DNA of 64,000 bases from Clostridia bacterium (GTDB taxonomy: Bacteria > Bacillota > Clostridia > TANB77 > CAG-508). Each line of letters begins with the position of its first letter. Position 1 is the first letter of the stretch. The notes beneath the pieces were generated by a model, which saw only the letters and a list, made by a program, of their open reading frames with translations, ran no database searches and was not told the origin of the DNA. The stretch lies in assembly GCA_017510245.1 (NCBI GenBank), contig JAFWNQ010000025.1:1-64000 (forward strand). The letters are read 5' to 3'. A program made the translations under genes and the position numbers. Of this stretch, positions 8,434-17,518 are shown in pieces.

Positions 8434-9618
8434 ATGGCAGAAAAGAAACTTAACGGAACAGTGATTGTTACATATAGATGTAATGCTAGATGTACAATGT
8501 GCAATAGATATAAGGCACCGTCAAAACCAGAAGAAGAAATTAGTTTAGAGACAATAAAAAAATTGCCTAAAATGTATTTTACTAATATTACAGGTGGAGA
8601 ACCATTTATTAGAGAAGATTTAGCAGATATAGTAAGAGAACTATATAAAAAATCTGATAGAATAGTTATTTCTACAAATGGATTCTTCACAGATAGAATT
8701 ATAAAACTTTGTGAAGAATTCCCTAATCTTGGAATAAGAATTTCTATAGAAGGTTTGGAAAAAACAAACAATGAAATTAGAGGTCTAAAGGATGGATTTA
8801 ATAAAGGTTACTCAACTCTTAAAAAACTAGTTGAGATGAAACATCCTGATGTTGGATTTGGAATGACAGTACAGGATAGAAATGCTAAAGACTTAGTACC
8901 TTTATATGATATGTCAGATGAGTTAGGAATGGAGTTCGCAACAGCTTCTTTACATAACAGTTTTTATTTTGTTGAGGCTAAAAATATTATTCATGATAGA
9001 CAAATGGTTGCAGAGAATTTTGAAGAATTAGTTAACAAGCTATTAAACTCAAAGTCACCTAAAAAATGGTTTAGAGCATATTTTAATCATGGATTAATTA
9101 ATTACATATATGGTCAACCTAGACTTCTCCCTTGTGATATGGCATTTGATACATTCTTCATAGATCCATATGGAGATGTAATGCCTTGTAATGGAACAAA
9201 GTGTAAACAAGTTATGGGAAATCTTAATGAACAAACTTGGGATGAATTATGGAATTCTGAACAAGCTGAAAAAGTAAGAAATATTGTAAGACATTGTGAT
9301 AGAAATTGCTGGATGATCGGATCAGTTTCACCTGCAATGCATAAATACATCTGGGTACCTGCTTGGTGGGTTATCAGGCATAAACTTAAATTTTGGACAA
9401 AGAAAAAGTATTCAATGTATGAAAACAAAATTGTAAGAGAATTAAGAGATGGAAAAGTTAGCAAAGAAGATCTAGATAAGCTATCAACATGTGATATGAA
9501 TGCAACAATTGAAAATGGCTTATCAGATGAATCTAAGGAACAACTAAAACACAAATCAGGCGAAGAAATTGTGGATGAAGATATAGAAAAGCAATATAAT
9601 TGCAATGAATCTAAGTAA
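8434..9618 (+). CDS. Radical SAM/SPASM-like protein
   Basis: A 394-aa radical SAM enzyme: the CxxxCxxC cluster motif is CNARCTMC (residues 15-22), followed by the glycine-rich NITGGEPF (SAM-binding) and ISTNGFFT. A C-terminal cysteine set (LPCDMAF, MPCNGTKC, HCDRNCW at about 230-292) resembles a SPASM/twitch region for auxiliary clusters. Radical SAM proteins occur in some polysaccharide loci, where they may modify a sugar or a lipid-linked intermediate; the substrate here is unknown. It sits between two glycosyltransferase genes with short gaps, so it belongs to the operon. Ribosome site AAAGGAG. Confidence 0.85.
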   Translation: MAEKKLNGTVIVTYRCNARCTMCNRYKAPSKPEEEISLETIKKLPKMYFTNITGGEPFIREDLADIVRELYKKSDRIVISTNGFFTDRIIKLCEEFPNLGIRISIEGLEKTNNEIRGLKDGFNKGYSTLKKLVEMKHPDVGFGMTVQDRNAKDLVPLYDMSDELGMEFATASLHNSFYFVEAKNIIHDRQMVAENFEELVNKLLNSKSPKKWFRAYFNHGLINYIYGQPRLLPCDMAFDTFFIDPYGDVMPCNGTKCKQVMGNLNEQTWDELWNSEQAEKVRNIVRHCDRNCWMIGSVSPAMHKYIWVPAWWVIRHKLKFWTKKKYSMYENKIVRELRDGKVSKEDLDKLSTCDMNATIENGLSDESKEQLKHKSGEEIVDEDIEKQYNCNESK

Positions 9619-9634
9619 ATAATTGGAGTAGAAA

Positions 9635-10723
9635 GTGTGCAAAATGAAAAAAGTATTATTTATTACTAATATTGAAGTACCTTATAGAGTGGAGTTCTTC
9701 AATGAACTTTCAAAAAAATGCAATTTAATGGTACTGTATGAGAGAGAGGAATCTAAAAACAGAGATAAAGATTGGACCAATAGTAAAAAAAAGAGTTTCA
9801 AATATAATTATTTAAAGGGAATAAAAATAGGAAATGAAAACTCTTTTGACTTAAGAGTATTAAAATATCTTTTTGATAAAAAATATGATGAAATAATTAT
9901 TGGATGTATTAATAGTCCTATTCAAATTTTTTCTATTTTAATAATGAATCTATTTCATAAAAGATACTCAATTAATTTAGACGGGGATGCCTTTATTGAA
10001 GAAAACGGCTGTAAAAACAAAATTAAAAGATTTTTATTAAAAAAAGCTGATAAATATTATATCTCTGGATTTGAGTATTCTAAAGTAATAAAAAAAATAA
10101 TGAATGTTAATAATGTTTTTACATATAGATTTAGTTCGATGAACAAAGAAGAATTAACTGACAATAAAGAATTAGTAAAAAAAGATAAAGGAAAAAGACA
10201 GGATTATTTCTTGATAGTGGGCCAGTTTTATAGATATAAAGGACTCGATGTTGCACTAGAGGTGGCAGATAGACTAAAGAATTATAAATTTAAATTTGTA
10301 GGAATGGGAAATAGAACGGATATATTGAAAAATAATGTAAATGCCAGAAAAATGAAAAATGTTGAATTAGTCAGTTTTTTATCAAAAGAAAAACTTAATG
10401 AAGAATATATTAAATGCAAAGCTTTAATTCTTCCTAGTAGAAAAGAATGTTGGGGATTAGTTGTAAATGAAGCAGCTTCGTTTGGAACTCCAATTATTTC
10501 AACATATGGTAGTGGGGCTGCAAAAGAGTTTTTAAATAATGAATATTCTATGTTTTTAGCAAAACCAGGAGACTCTGAAGATTTATATAATACAGTAGTT
10601 AGGTTTATACAAAGTAAAGAAAAAAACAGATTTAGTGAGTATTTAATGGATAAATCAAGTAACTATTCAATAGAAAATTCAGTACATGACTATTTGAAAG
10701 GAATAAGACTAAATGAAAAATGA
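9635..10723 (+). CDS. GT4-family glycosyltransferase (probable GTG start)
   Basis: A 362-aa GT-B glycosyltransferase with donor-site motifs VGQFYRYKGLDVAL and RKECWGLVVNEAASFG. The N-terminal motif is VLFITNIEVPYRVEFF. GTG at 9635 has GGAG six bases upstream; the ATG three codons later gives a more usual MKKVLF start but poor spacing, so the start is ambiguous by nine bases. The end overlaps the next gene by 11 bases, implying translational coupling. Confidence 0.88.
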   Translation: MCKMKKVLFITNIEVPYRVEFFNELSKKCNLMVLYEREESKNRDKDWTNSKKKSFKYNYLKGIKIGNENSFDLRVLKYLFDKKYDEIIIGCINSPIQIFSILIMNLFHKRYSINLDGDAFIEENGCKNKIKRFLLKKADKYYISGFEYSKVIKKIMNVNNVFTYRFSSMNKEELTDNKELVKKDKGKRQDYFLIVGQFYRYKGLDVALEVADRLKNYKFKFVGMGNRTDILKNNVNARKMKNVELVSFLSKEKLNEEYIKCKALILPSRKECWGLVVNEAASFGTPIISTYGSGAAKEFLNNEYSMFLAKPGDSEDLYNTVVRFIQSKEKNRFSEYLMDKSSNYSIENSVHDYLKGIRLNEK

Positions 10724-11723
10724 TTTGAATGAAGAAATCGATTTTGTAATCTTGTGGGTAGACGGAAATGATATAGAATGGAAAAAAGAAAAGAATAAGT
10801 ATAATATTGACAATCAAAACGACAATAATAGTGAAGCAAGATATAGAGATTGGGAAAATCTACAATACTGGTTTAGAGGTGTTGAAAAATTTGCACCTTG
10901 GGTGCACAAAGTTTTTTTTATTACATATGGGCATTTACCAAAGTGGCTTAATATAAACCATCCTAAACTTGAAATTGTTAAACATAGTGATTTTATTCCT
11001 AAAAAGTATTTACCAACATTTAATTCAAATGCAATTGAACTGAATTTAGATAAAATAGGAGAGCTGTCAGAAAAATTTGTTTTATTTAATGATGATATGT
11101 TTTTATGCAAGAAAGTAAACAAAAACGATTTTTTTAAAAATAATTTGCCATGTGAATGTTTTATAGAAGATTCCAGTACTTCACCATCAAAAACTGATTC
11201 TTTTGCACATGTTATTATTAATAATATGCAGATTGTAAATGAGAACTTTAATAAACGAAATGTTACAAGGAAAAATTTCTTTAAGTTCTTCAATATAAAG
11301 TATGGAATTAATTTAGTTAGAAATATTTGTTTAATACCTTGGAAAAGATATTCAGCAATAAAGGATTTACACATACCTGTTTCACTACTGAAGTCTACGA
11401 TTACAGAACTATGGAATAGGGAGAATGAAAGTTTAGATAGAACATGTTCAACAAAGTTTAGAAATGAGAATAATATTAATCAATACCTATTTAGATATTG
11501 GCAATTAATGGAAGGAAAATTTTACCCAAGAAGCACAAGAGTTGGAAAAATGTATCAAATTTCTGAAGAAAATAATGAATATTTGGATGCAATAAGGAAA
11601 CAAAAATATAAAATGATTTGTATAAATGATGGAAAAACAGTAAGCAATTTTGAAAAAACAAAATTAGATATAATTGAAGCATTTGAATACATATTACCTG
11701 AAAAATCTGAATATGAAAACTAA
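10713..11723 (+). CDS. Stealth-family capsular polysaccharide phosphotransferase
   Basis: Stealth enzymes transfer hexose-1-phosphate to build phosphodiester-linked capsule sugars. The 336-aa protein shows conserved region 1 as EEIDFVILWVDGND (residues 5-18), region 2 as RDWENLQYWFRGVEKFAPWV...FFITYGHLPKW (about 47-78), the FNSNAIE and LFNDDMFL acidic segments, and later HIPVSLLKS. Length matches other bacterial Stealth proteins. It overlaps the preceding gene. Together with LicD and the phosphonate genes it suggests a heavily phosphorylated or phosphonylated glycan. Confidence 0.9.
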   Translation: MKNDLNEEIDFVILWVDGNDIEWKKEKNKYNIDNQNDNNSEARYRDWENLQYWFRGVEKFAPWVHKVFFITYGHLPKWLNINHPKLEIVKHSDFIPKKYLPTFNSNAIELNLDKIGELSEKFVLFNDDMFLCKKVNKNDFFKNNLPCECFIEDSSTSPSKTDSFAHVIINNMQIVNENFNKRNVTRKNFFKFFNIKYGINLVRNICLIPWKRYSAIKDLHIPVSLLKSTITELWNRENESLDRTCSTKFRNENNINQYLFRYWQLMEGKFYPRSTRVGKMYQISEENNEYLDAIRKQKYKMICINDGKTVSNFEKTKLDIIEAFEYILPEKSEYEN

Positions 11724-11734
11724 GGAGAGAATAT

Positions 11735-12844
11735 ATGAAAAAAGTAGGAATAATAACATTCCATAGAGCAGAAAACTATGGAGCTATGTTGCAGGCTTAT
11801 GCACTACAAAAGACTCTAAAAAAGTGTGGATATGAATCATATATTATAGACTACAGAGACAAAAACATTGAAAGAAAGTATAGTTTATTAAGACTCGAAA
11901 AAAACGGAATAAAATCAAAAATTAGAGAATTTGCTATAAAATTATTATTTTTTTATAAAAATCTTATAAAAAAAAGTAGATATAAGGAATTCATTAAAAA
12001 TTATTATCAATTGTCTGAAAAAGAGTATAAAAGTGAAAGTGATTTAAAAGATAACTATCCAAAATATGATTGTTATATTGCTGGAAGCGATCAAATTTGG
12101 AATGAAATAATTACTAAAGGAATAAAAGACGTTTATACATTAAATTTTGGAGATAAAAAAATAAATAGGATAACATACGCGGTTAGTATCGGAACAGAAA
12201 AAATAAGTAAGAGTCAACAAATAGTATTAGGAGAAAAAATAAAATCTATAGATAAAATATCTGTAAGAGAAGAATCTGCGAAGAGAGTTTTATCAAAAAT
12301 AACAGACAAAGATATTGAGATATCTTTAGATCCTACTTTCTTATTAAATAAACGTGAGTGGGAAAAACTTATTAAAAATAGAATAATAAAAGAAAAATAT
12401 ATACTAGTATATACAAAGGAAGTAAATCCTAATGTAAAAAAAATTGTAGATTATATAAGCAAAGTAACAAATATAAATGTTGTACATTTTGATAAAAAAT
12501 GCAGATATAATAATGAGTTGAAAAATTGTTATTCGTCAGGACCAATTGAGTTTTTAAACCTAATAAAAAATGCCGAACTTATAATTACAAATTCATTTCA
12601 TGGAACTGCATTTTCGATTATATTTGAAAAAGAGTTTTTTACAATACCAGATACTATAGTAGGAAGTAGAATGACTGATCTACTAAAGAAGTTGAAATTA
12701 GAGGATAGGATGTTATATAATGATAATGAATTAAAGCAAAGAGATATGGATTCGATTTTCAGAGAAGTTAATTATAATAATTCCAATGCTATATTAAAGA
12801 ATGGAATTGAAGAATCAATGAACTATCTTAGAAAAAGTATATAA
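11735..12844 (+). CDS. Polysaccharide pyruvyltransferase family protein
   Basis: Enzymes of this family move a pyruvyl ketal from PEP onto glycan sugars. The 369-aa protein begins GIITFHRAENYGAMLQAYAL, the family N-terminus, followed by YIAGSDQIWN, SVREESA, SLDPTFLL and ITNSFHGTAFSIIF near the C-terminus. The ribosome site is AAGGAGAG. Ferredoxin-domain FrhB-like proteins often neighbour this family: one relic lies at 14175 and an intact one at 21116. The product could be a pyruvylated, hence acidic, sugar. Confidence 0.9.
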   Translation: MKKVGIITFHRAENYGAMLQAYALQKTLKKCGYESYIIDYRDKNIERKYSLLRLEKNGIKSKIREFAIKLLFFYKNLIKKSRYKEFIKNYYQLSEKEYKSESDLKDNYPKYDCYIAGSDQIWNEIITKGIKDVYTLNFGDKKINRITYAVSIGTEKISKSQQIVLGEKIKSIDKISVREESAKRVLSKITDKDIEISLDPTFLLNKREWEKLIKNRIIKEKYILVYTKEVNPNVKKIVDYISKVTNINVVHFDKKCRYNNELKNCYSSGPIEFLNLIKNAELIITNSFHGTAFSIIFEKEFFTIPDTIVGSRMTDLLKKLKLEDRMLYNDNELKQRDMDSIFREVNYNNSNAILKNGIEESMNYLRKSI

Positions 12845-12862
12845 TAATGGATGGAGCTGCTA

Positions 12863-14167
12863 ATGAAAAAAGTAAGTTTTTCAAATTTTATAGAGTTTAT
12901 AATAATAGTTCTGATAATACTAATTACCCTTACAGGGGGGAGTATTTTTAATAATTTAGTAGAAGTTAATATATTCTTACTGACTACACTTTTATTTGTT
13001 TTCATAAATGATCATAAAGGAAAATTGAAAAAAAACGGTTTAATAATATTATCCATAGGAATAGGCATCTACTTATTAATAGATGTAGTGTATATGTATC
13101 ATATTGTAGGAACTTTGGGATACATTTCGATTTTTTTCTGCATGATTGAACTTATGAATTGTTCTATAAAAGTTGAGTTTTTAAGTAAAATAGTAAAATG
13201 GATTTATATTTACTGTATAGTTGTAGGAATATCAATTATTTTAGGTAGTATTAATCACAGTATTATACTAGATACTTTTTCTTTTATGATTCCTAAAGAC
13301 TTAATAATACAAATGGAATATGAATATTCAAAAGGTTATATTTCTGGTATAGCTGTAGGTAAAGCTTTTGGTGCATATATTATGAATATTGGAATAGCGA
13401 CAGTAATATCAAGAATTTCTCTAGAAAAGAAAATTAACATTAAAACAATAATACCTTTAGGAATATTTATCATAGCATTAATGCTAACAGGAAAAAGAGT
13501 TCTAGCAATTATACCAATAGTCGCAACAATTGCATTACTATTTGTAAATATCAAAAGTATAAAAAAGAGTAGAATAGTTACTATGATTCTAATAGGAATT
13601 ATATTAGCCTTTTTTATAGTTAGATTTGTTCCAAGCACACAGATTGTTATAAAAAGATTTATTGAAGATGCAGATGATTTAGAAACATTTAATAATAGAG
13701 ATACAATGTGGTATTATTCATTAAAAATGTTTAATAATAAACCCATTATAGGATATGGAATTAATACATATAGAACTTTCTTAAGGAATAACGGTGTAGT
13801 AGAGAGATTGATAATGAATGGACATAATATGTATTTACAATTGTTAGGTGAAACAGGGATTGTTGGAAGTATACTTTTTTTTGTATTATTTATTATGGCA
13901 TTATTTAAGAATTACAAATTACTAAAAAACGAGTTGATTATAAAGAATAAAAGATGTTATAGATTATTAAATTTTTCAATGTATATTCAAATTTTATTTT
14001 TGATTTATGGAATTACAGGAAATAATATGCACACTTATAGTCAAATTTTTACATACTTTTTTGCTTTAACGATAGTTATTAACTGTGAAAACAAAGTTAA
14101 GATTGAAAATAATATGATAAAAGAAAGAAAGCAATATGGAGCTAATAATTGTAAAGTCAAAAAGTAA
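12863..14167 (+). CDS. Wzy-like polysaccharide polymerase / O-antigen ligase family
   Basis: A multi-spanning membrane protein (434 aa, about 11-12 hydrophobic segments) with a large outside loop containing RDTMWYYSLKMFNNKPIIGYG and NGHNMYLQLLGETGIVG, the diagnostic end of the O-antigen ligase/polymerase family. It would join repeat units on the outer face of the membrane. The ATG at 12863 is chosen because GGAG lies seven bases upstream; the ATG at 12851 is possible but overlaps that site. Last intact gene before the relic at 14175. Confidence 0.88.
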   Translation: MKKVSFSNFIEFIIIVLIILITLTGGSIFNNLVEVNIFLLTTLLFVFINDHKGKLKKNGLIILSIGIGIYLLIDVVYMYHIVGTLGYISIFFCMIELMNCSIKVEFLSKIVKWIYIYCIVVGISIILGSINHSIILDTFSFMIPKDLIIQMEYEYSKGYISGIAVGKAFGAYIMNIGIATVISRISLEKKINIKTIIPLGIFIIALMLTGKRVLAIIPIVATIALLFVNIKSIKKSRIVTMILIGIILAFFIVRFVPSTQIVIKRFIEDADDLETFNNRDTMWYYSLKMFNNKPIIGYGINTYRTFLRNNGVVERLIMNGHNMYLQLLGETGIVGSILFFVLFIMALFKNYKLLKNELIIKNKRCYRLLNFSMYIQILFLIYGITGNNMHTYSQIFTYFFALTIVINCENKVKIENNMIKERKQYGANNCKVKK

Positions 14168-14174
14168 AAATAAT

Positions 14175-14327
14175 ATGGTAAACTTGTTGTTGATTAATGG
14201 GTCTAAAGAAGAATGTAACTGATGTGGAGCATGTTCATCGGTATGTCAAGTGATTCATAATATGAATAAAACTGTTAAATATAGATTAACTATAAGAATA
14301 AAATACAGATCGAAAAGCATTAAATAA
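14175..14327 (+). pseudogene. Relic of a 4Fe-4S FrhB-like gene N-terminus
   Basis: One frame reads MVNLLLINGSKEECN, then TGA, then CGACSSVCQVIHNMN before degenerating. The CxxCGAC..C arrangement is the first ferredoxin motif of the FrhB-like protein still intact at 21116 (CTGCGACALIC), with the glycine codon turned into a stop at 14220. Only about 50 codons remain. It lies two genes after the pyruvyltransferase, the usual partner of such proteins. The 14168-14446 gap holds nothing else that I recognise. Confidence 0.7.
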
Positions 14328-14446
14328 AAAAAGCAAAAAAGAGATGAGTTATTGAGAATGATTGATAATTATTAGGCTAATGAAAATAAAAATAGTATAT
14401 TACATAACGAGAAAGATAATCTATTTCTTATTAGAGAGGGAAAAAA

Positions 14447-15904
14447 ATGTTAAAAAAATTTTATGTACACTATAAAAAGATGTCAGTTGTTGCAAAAGCA
14501 GCAATTTGGTTTGTATTTTGTACTGTTTTACAGAAAGGTATTGCCTTTATTACAGTTCCTATTTTTACGAGAATAATGCCTGCAGATGAATATGGGATGT
14601 ACAGCACATACTTATCATGGTACAGCATTATAGCAATTATTTGTACATTGAATATGCATAGTTGTGTGTATTTAAATACCATTGCAAAAAGGAAATCTGA
14701 AGAAGAAAATGATAAAGATGCAATATCAATGCTTTCGTTATCAGGATGTTTAACCTTATTAATTTTTGCAATATACATAATTTTTCAAGACTTTTTTAAT
14801 AAAATAATAGGATTGCCAACAGCATTGGTAAGTCTAATATTTGCACAAGTATTGTTTGAACCATCAGTAAATTTTTGGTCGACTAAGCAAAGGTTTAAAT
14901 ATAGATATATTAAATTAGTCATAAGAACAATTACTATGGTAATTTGTAATGCAGTACTAGGAATATTATTTGTATTAATCGCTAACAAAAATGAAGCAAT
15001 AGCAAGAGTGCTATCTATTGTTTTAGTTCAAATGATTTTTGGAGTGGCATTATACACTTATTATGTTAAGAGGGCAAAAAAAATATTTCATATAAATAAT
15101 TGGAAACACTATCTAGAGGTTCAACTACCTTTACTACCTCATAGTTTATCACTTACAATTCTTTCATCATCAGATAGGATTATGATAAATAACCTTGCGG
15201 GAAAAACAGAAACAGCATTATATAGTGTTGCGTATTCAGCAGGATATGTAGTTAATGTGCTAAAGAATAGCATTGTAGATGCATTAAGACCTTGGATGTA
15301 TAAAAAAATAAAAGAAAAAGATTTTACTAGTATAAGAAAAAATGTTAATACGGTTATGATTTTAATTACTTTAATTAGTATAGTTTTTACAGCTTTTGCA
15401 CCTGAAATAGTAAGAATTATGGCACCAGAACAATACTATAGTGCAATATACACAATACCACCAATAGCTGCAGGTTCTTTTTTTACATTTTTGTATAATA
15501 TATTTTCAATTCTAGGTTTTTATTATGAGCAAACAAAAAAAATTATGGTTGCATCAGTATCAGGAGCAGTTATAAATATAGTTTTAAATTTTGTATTTAT
15601 TCCAATATTTGGTTTTGTTTCCGCAGCATATACAACTTTAGTATCTTATTTTTTTCTTTCTGCTGCTCATTATTATATTATGAGGTTAATATGCAAAAAG
15701 AAATTAGATAATGCTCAAATCTATGATATGAGATTTATAGGGATTATGTCAGTTATAGTGTTAGCTTTTGCCAGTGTATTTACAATAACATATAGTAGCA
15801 TCATTATTAGATATGGCATAATTATACTAGTTATAGCTGTTATAACAATTAAGAGAAATATTTTTATTTCGGTACTTAAAGATTTAAAAAAAGATAAAAA
15901 TTAA
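14447..15904 (+). CDS. Wzx-like flippase / polysaccharide biosynthesis (MATE/MOP) protein
   Basis: A 485-aa multipass protein (about 12-14 helices) of the MOP exporter superfamily that flips undecaprenyl-linked repeat units outward. Recognisable parts are the N-terminal KGIAFITVPIFTRIMPADEYG, the central LPLLPHSLSLTILSSSDRIMINN and the C-terminal repeats. It pairs functionally with the polymerase at 12863. Ribosome site AGAGGG. It follows the relic gap, so it may have its own promoter, although none is clear. Confidence 0.92.
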   Translation: MLKKFYVHYKKMSVVAKAAIWFVFCTVLQKGIAFITVPIFTRIMPADEYGMYSTYLSWYSIIAIICTLNMHSCVYLNTIAKRKSEEENDKDAISMLSLSGCLTLLIFAIYIIFQDFFNKIIGLPTALVSLIFAQVLFEPSVNFWSTKQRFKYRYIKLVIRTITMVICNAVLGILFVLIANKNEAIARVLSIVLVQMIFGVALYTYYVKRAKKIFHINNWKHYLEVQLPLLPHSLSLTILSSSDRIMINNLAGKTETALYSVAYSAGYVVNVLKNSIVDALRPWMYKKIKEKDFTSIRKNVNTVMILITLISIVFTAFAPEIVRIMAPEQYYSAIYTIPPIAAGSFFTFLYNIFSILGFYYEQTKKIMVASVSGAVINIVLNFVFIPIFGFVSAAYTTLVSYFFLSAAHYYIMRLICKKKLDNAQIYDMRFIGIMSVIVLAFASVFTITYSSIIIRYGIIILVIAVITIKRNIFISVLKDLKKDKN

Positions 15905-15947
15905 CAATAATTGTTTATACTGAATAAAGAAAAGGAGAAAAAGTCCA

Positions 15948-16745
15948 ATGAAAGAATTAAACAAAGAAGAATTAAAAAATGTACAGTTAGAAATTTTAAA
16001 ATATATTAATACAATTTGCAAAGAAAATAACATAACTTATTATATTTTTTTTGGAACACTAATTGGTGCAGTTAGACACAAAGGTTTTATACCATGGGAT
16101 GACGATGTAGATATATGTATAAAGAGAGAAGAGTACAATAGATTTATTAAAGTCGTACAGAAAGATAAAAAATATAATCTTATTAGCTTTGAAACAGATC
16201 CTAATTACTATTTCCCATTTGCAAGAGTGTCAGATAAAAAAACTCAACTAGTTTTAAAAAACATTAGAGATATTAATAATTTTGGTGTGTTTGTTGATGT
16301 ATTCATAATAGATAACGCTCCAAATGAAGATGAATTTGAAGAGTGGTATAAAAAATATCAAAAACTAAATAAAAAAGTAAGAATGACGGTTCCTACTAAA
16401 ATAAAAAAGACAAGTTTTAGAGGAAAACTTTCTAGAATAAAGCATTTTCCGGAGAGAATTTTCTATGGAGTGAAAAATTTCAGCAAATATACGAACGAAT
16501 TAAATGAACTAATAACAAAATATAATAGTATTGAAACAGAAAAATGCATGGTTGCCTATGGCACAAAAGAAATTTTTAACAAAAGAGATTTTAAAGATAC
16601 CGTTGAACTAAACTTTGAAAATATTAAAGTATCAGCACCTATAGGATATGATCAAATATTGAGGCAGATATACGGAAACTACATGGAATTACCACCAGAG
16701 GACAAAAGAGCAAGTCATCATCATTTTACTGCATATTGGAAATGA
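15948..16745 (+). CDS. LicD-family phospho(no)choline-type transferase
   Basis: LicD proteins transfer phosphocholine or similar groups from a CDP donor onto glycans. The 265-aa protein has the family core FFGTLIGAVRHKGFIPWDDD (residues 25-44), with the DDD(V)D acidic cluster, and FPFARVSDKKTQL, FGVFVDVFIIDN. It directly precedes a cytidylyltransferase and three phosphonate genes, so its donor is more likely CMP-2-hydroxyethylphosphonate than CDP-choline (inferred; no choline uptake or kinase genes are seen here). Ribosome site AAAGGAG. Confidence 0.88.
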   Translation: MKELNKEELKNVQLEILKYINTICKENNITYYIFFGTLIGAVRHKGFIPWDDDVDICIKREEYNRFIKVVQKDKKYNLISFETDPNYYFPFARVSDKKTQLVLKNIRDINNFGVFVDVFIIDNAPNEDEFEEWYKKYQKLNKKVRMTVPTKIKKTSFRGKLSRIKHFPERIFYGVKNFSKYTNELNELITKYNSIETEKCMVAYGTKEIFNKRDFKDTVELNFENIKVSAPIGYDQILRQIYGNYMELPPEDKRASHHHFTAYWK

Positions 16746-16780
16746 GAAACTATAACAAAATAGAATAATAGGAGACTAGA

Positions 16781-17518
16781 ATGAAAGCATTAATTTTAAA
16801 TTCAGGCTTAGGAAGCCGTATGGGAGCACTAACTAGTGAACACCCAAAATGTATGACAGAAATTGACTCAAAAGATACAATTGTTAGTAGACAGCTTAGA
16901 CTACTAAACAATGCAGGAATACAAGATGTTGTAATGACAACAGGTCTATTTGATGATGTTCTAAGAGAGTATTGTGCTAGTTTAAACTTACCTTTAAACA
17001 TACAATTTGTACAAAATCCTATATTTAGGGAAACTAACTATATCTATTCTATTTATTGTGCAAGAGAATTGTTAGATGATGATATTGTATTAATGCATGG
17101 AGATTTAGTATTTTCTGAAGATGTACTATCTCAAACATTACATAGCAATGAGAGCTGTATGACTGTAAGCTCTACTGTACAACTACCAGAGAAAGACTTT
17201 AAAGCAGTAATTGAAAATGGTAGAATCAAAAAAGTAGGAATTGAATTCTTTGATAGTGCAATGGCAGCTCAACCACTATATAAAATAAATAGGAATGACT
17301 GGAGAATATGGCTGGATAAGATTTCTAGTTTTTGTGAAAATGGAGACACAAAATGTTATGCAGAAAATGCATTTAATGAAGTATCTGATGAATTCAGTAT
17401 ATTACCTTTAGACGTTAAAAGCGAATTATGTGCTGAAATTGACAATCCCGAGGATTTAAAAAGAATATCTAGCATTTTAAAAAGAAGAAAAGGAGGGAGA
17501 GACAGAAATGAAAGATAA
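16781..17518 (+). CDS. NTP transferase, probable phosphonate cytidylyltransferase
   Basis: A 245-aa nucleotidyltransferase of the LicC/PntC type. The N-terminus MKALILNSGLGSRMG is the nucleotide-binding loop, followed by HPKCMTEI, FRETNYIYSIYCARE and the metal-binding aspartate in MHGDLVFSE; EIDNPEDLKR closes the domain. Enzymes of this type make CDP-choline or, beside PepM, CMP-phosphonates. The end overlaps the PEP mutase gene by 11 bases, linking the two. Activity with hydroxyethylphosphonate is inferred. Confidence 0.85.
   Translation: MKALILNSGLGSRMGALTSEHPKCMTEIDSKDTIVSRQLRLLNNAGIQDVVMTTGLFDDVLREYCASLNLPLNIQFVQNPIFRETNYIYSIYCARELLDDDIVLMHGDLVFSEDVLSQTLHSNESCMTVSSTVQLPEKDFKAVIENGRIKKVGIEFFDSAMAAQPLYKINRNDWRIWLDKISSFCENGDTKCYAENAFNEVSDEFSILPLDVKSELCAEIDNPEDLKRISSILKRRKGGRDRNER

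Noticed and set aside
14220-14222. TGA in the ferredoxin motif as a selenocysteine codon
   Set aside because: The aligned residue in the intact homologue is glycine (GGA), the frame decays soon afterwards, and no selenocysteine insertion hairpin was seen. A nonsense mutation is simpler.
15948-17518. LicD plus cytidylyltransferase as a phosphocholine decoration system
   Set aside because: Choline transporter and kinase genes (LicA/LicB-like) are not present here, whereas three phosphonate-pathway genes follow directly, one overlapping the cytidylyltransferase. Phosphocholine is kept only as a less likely alternative.
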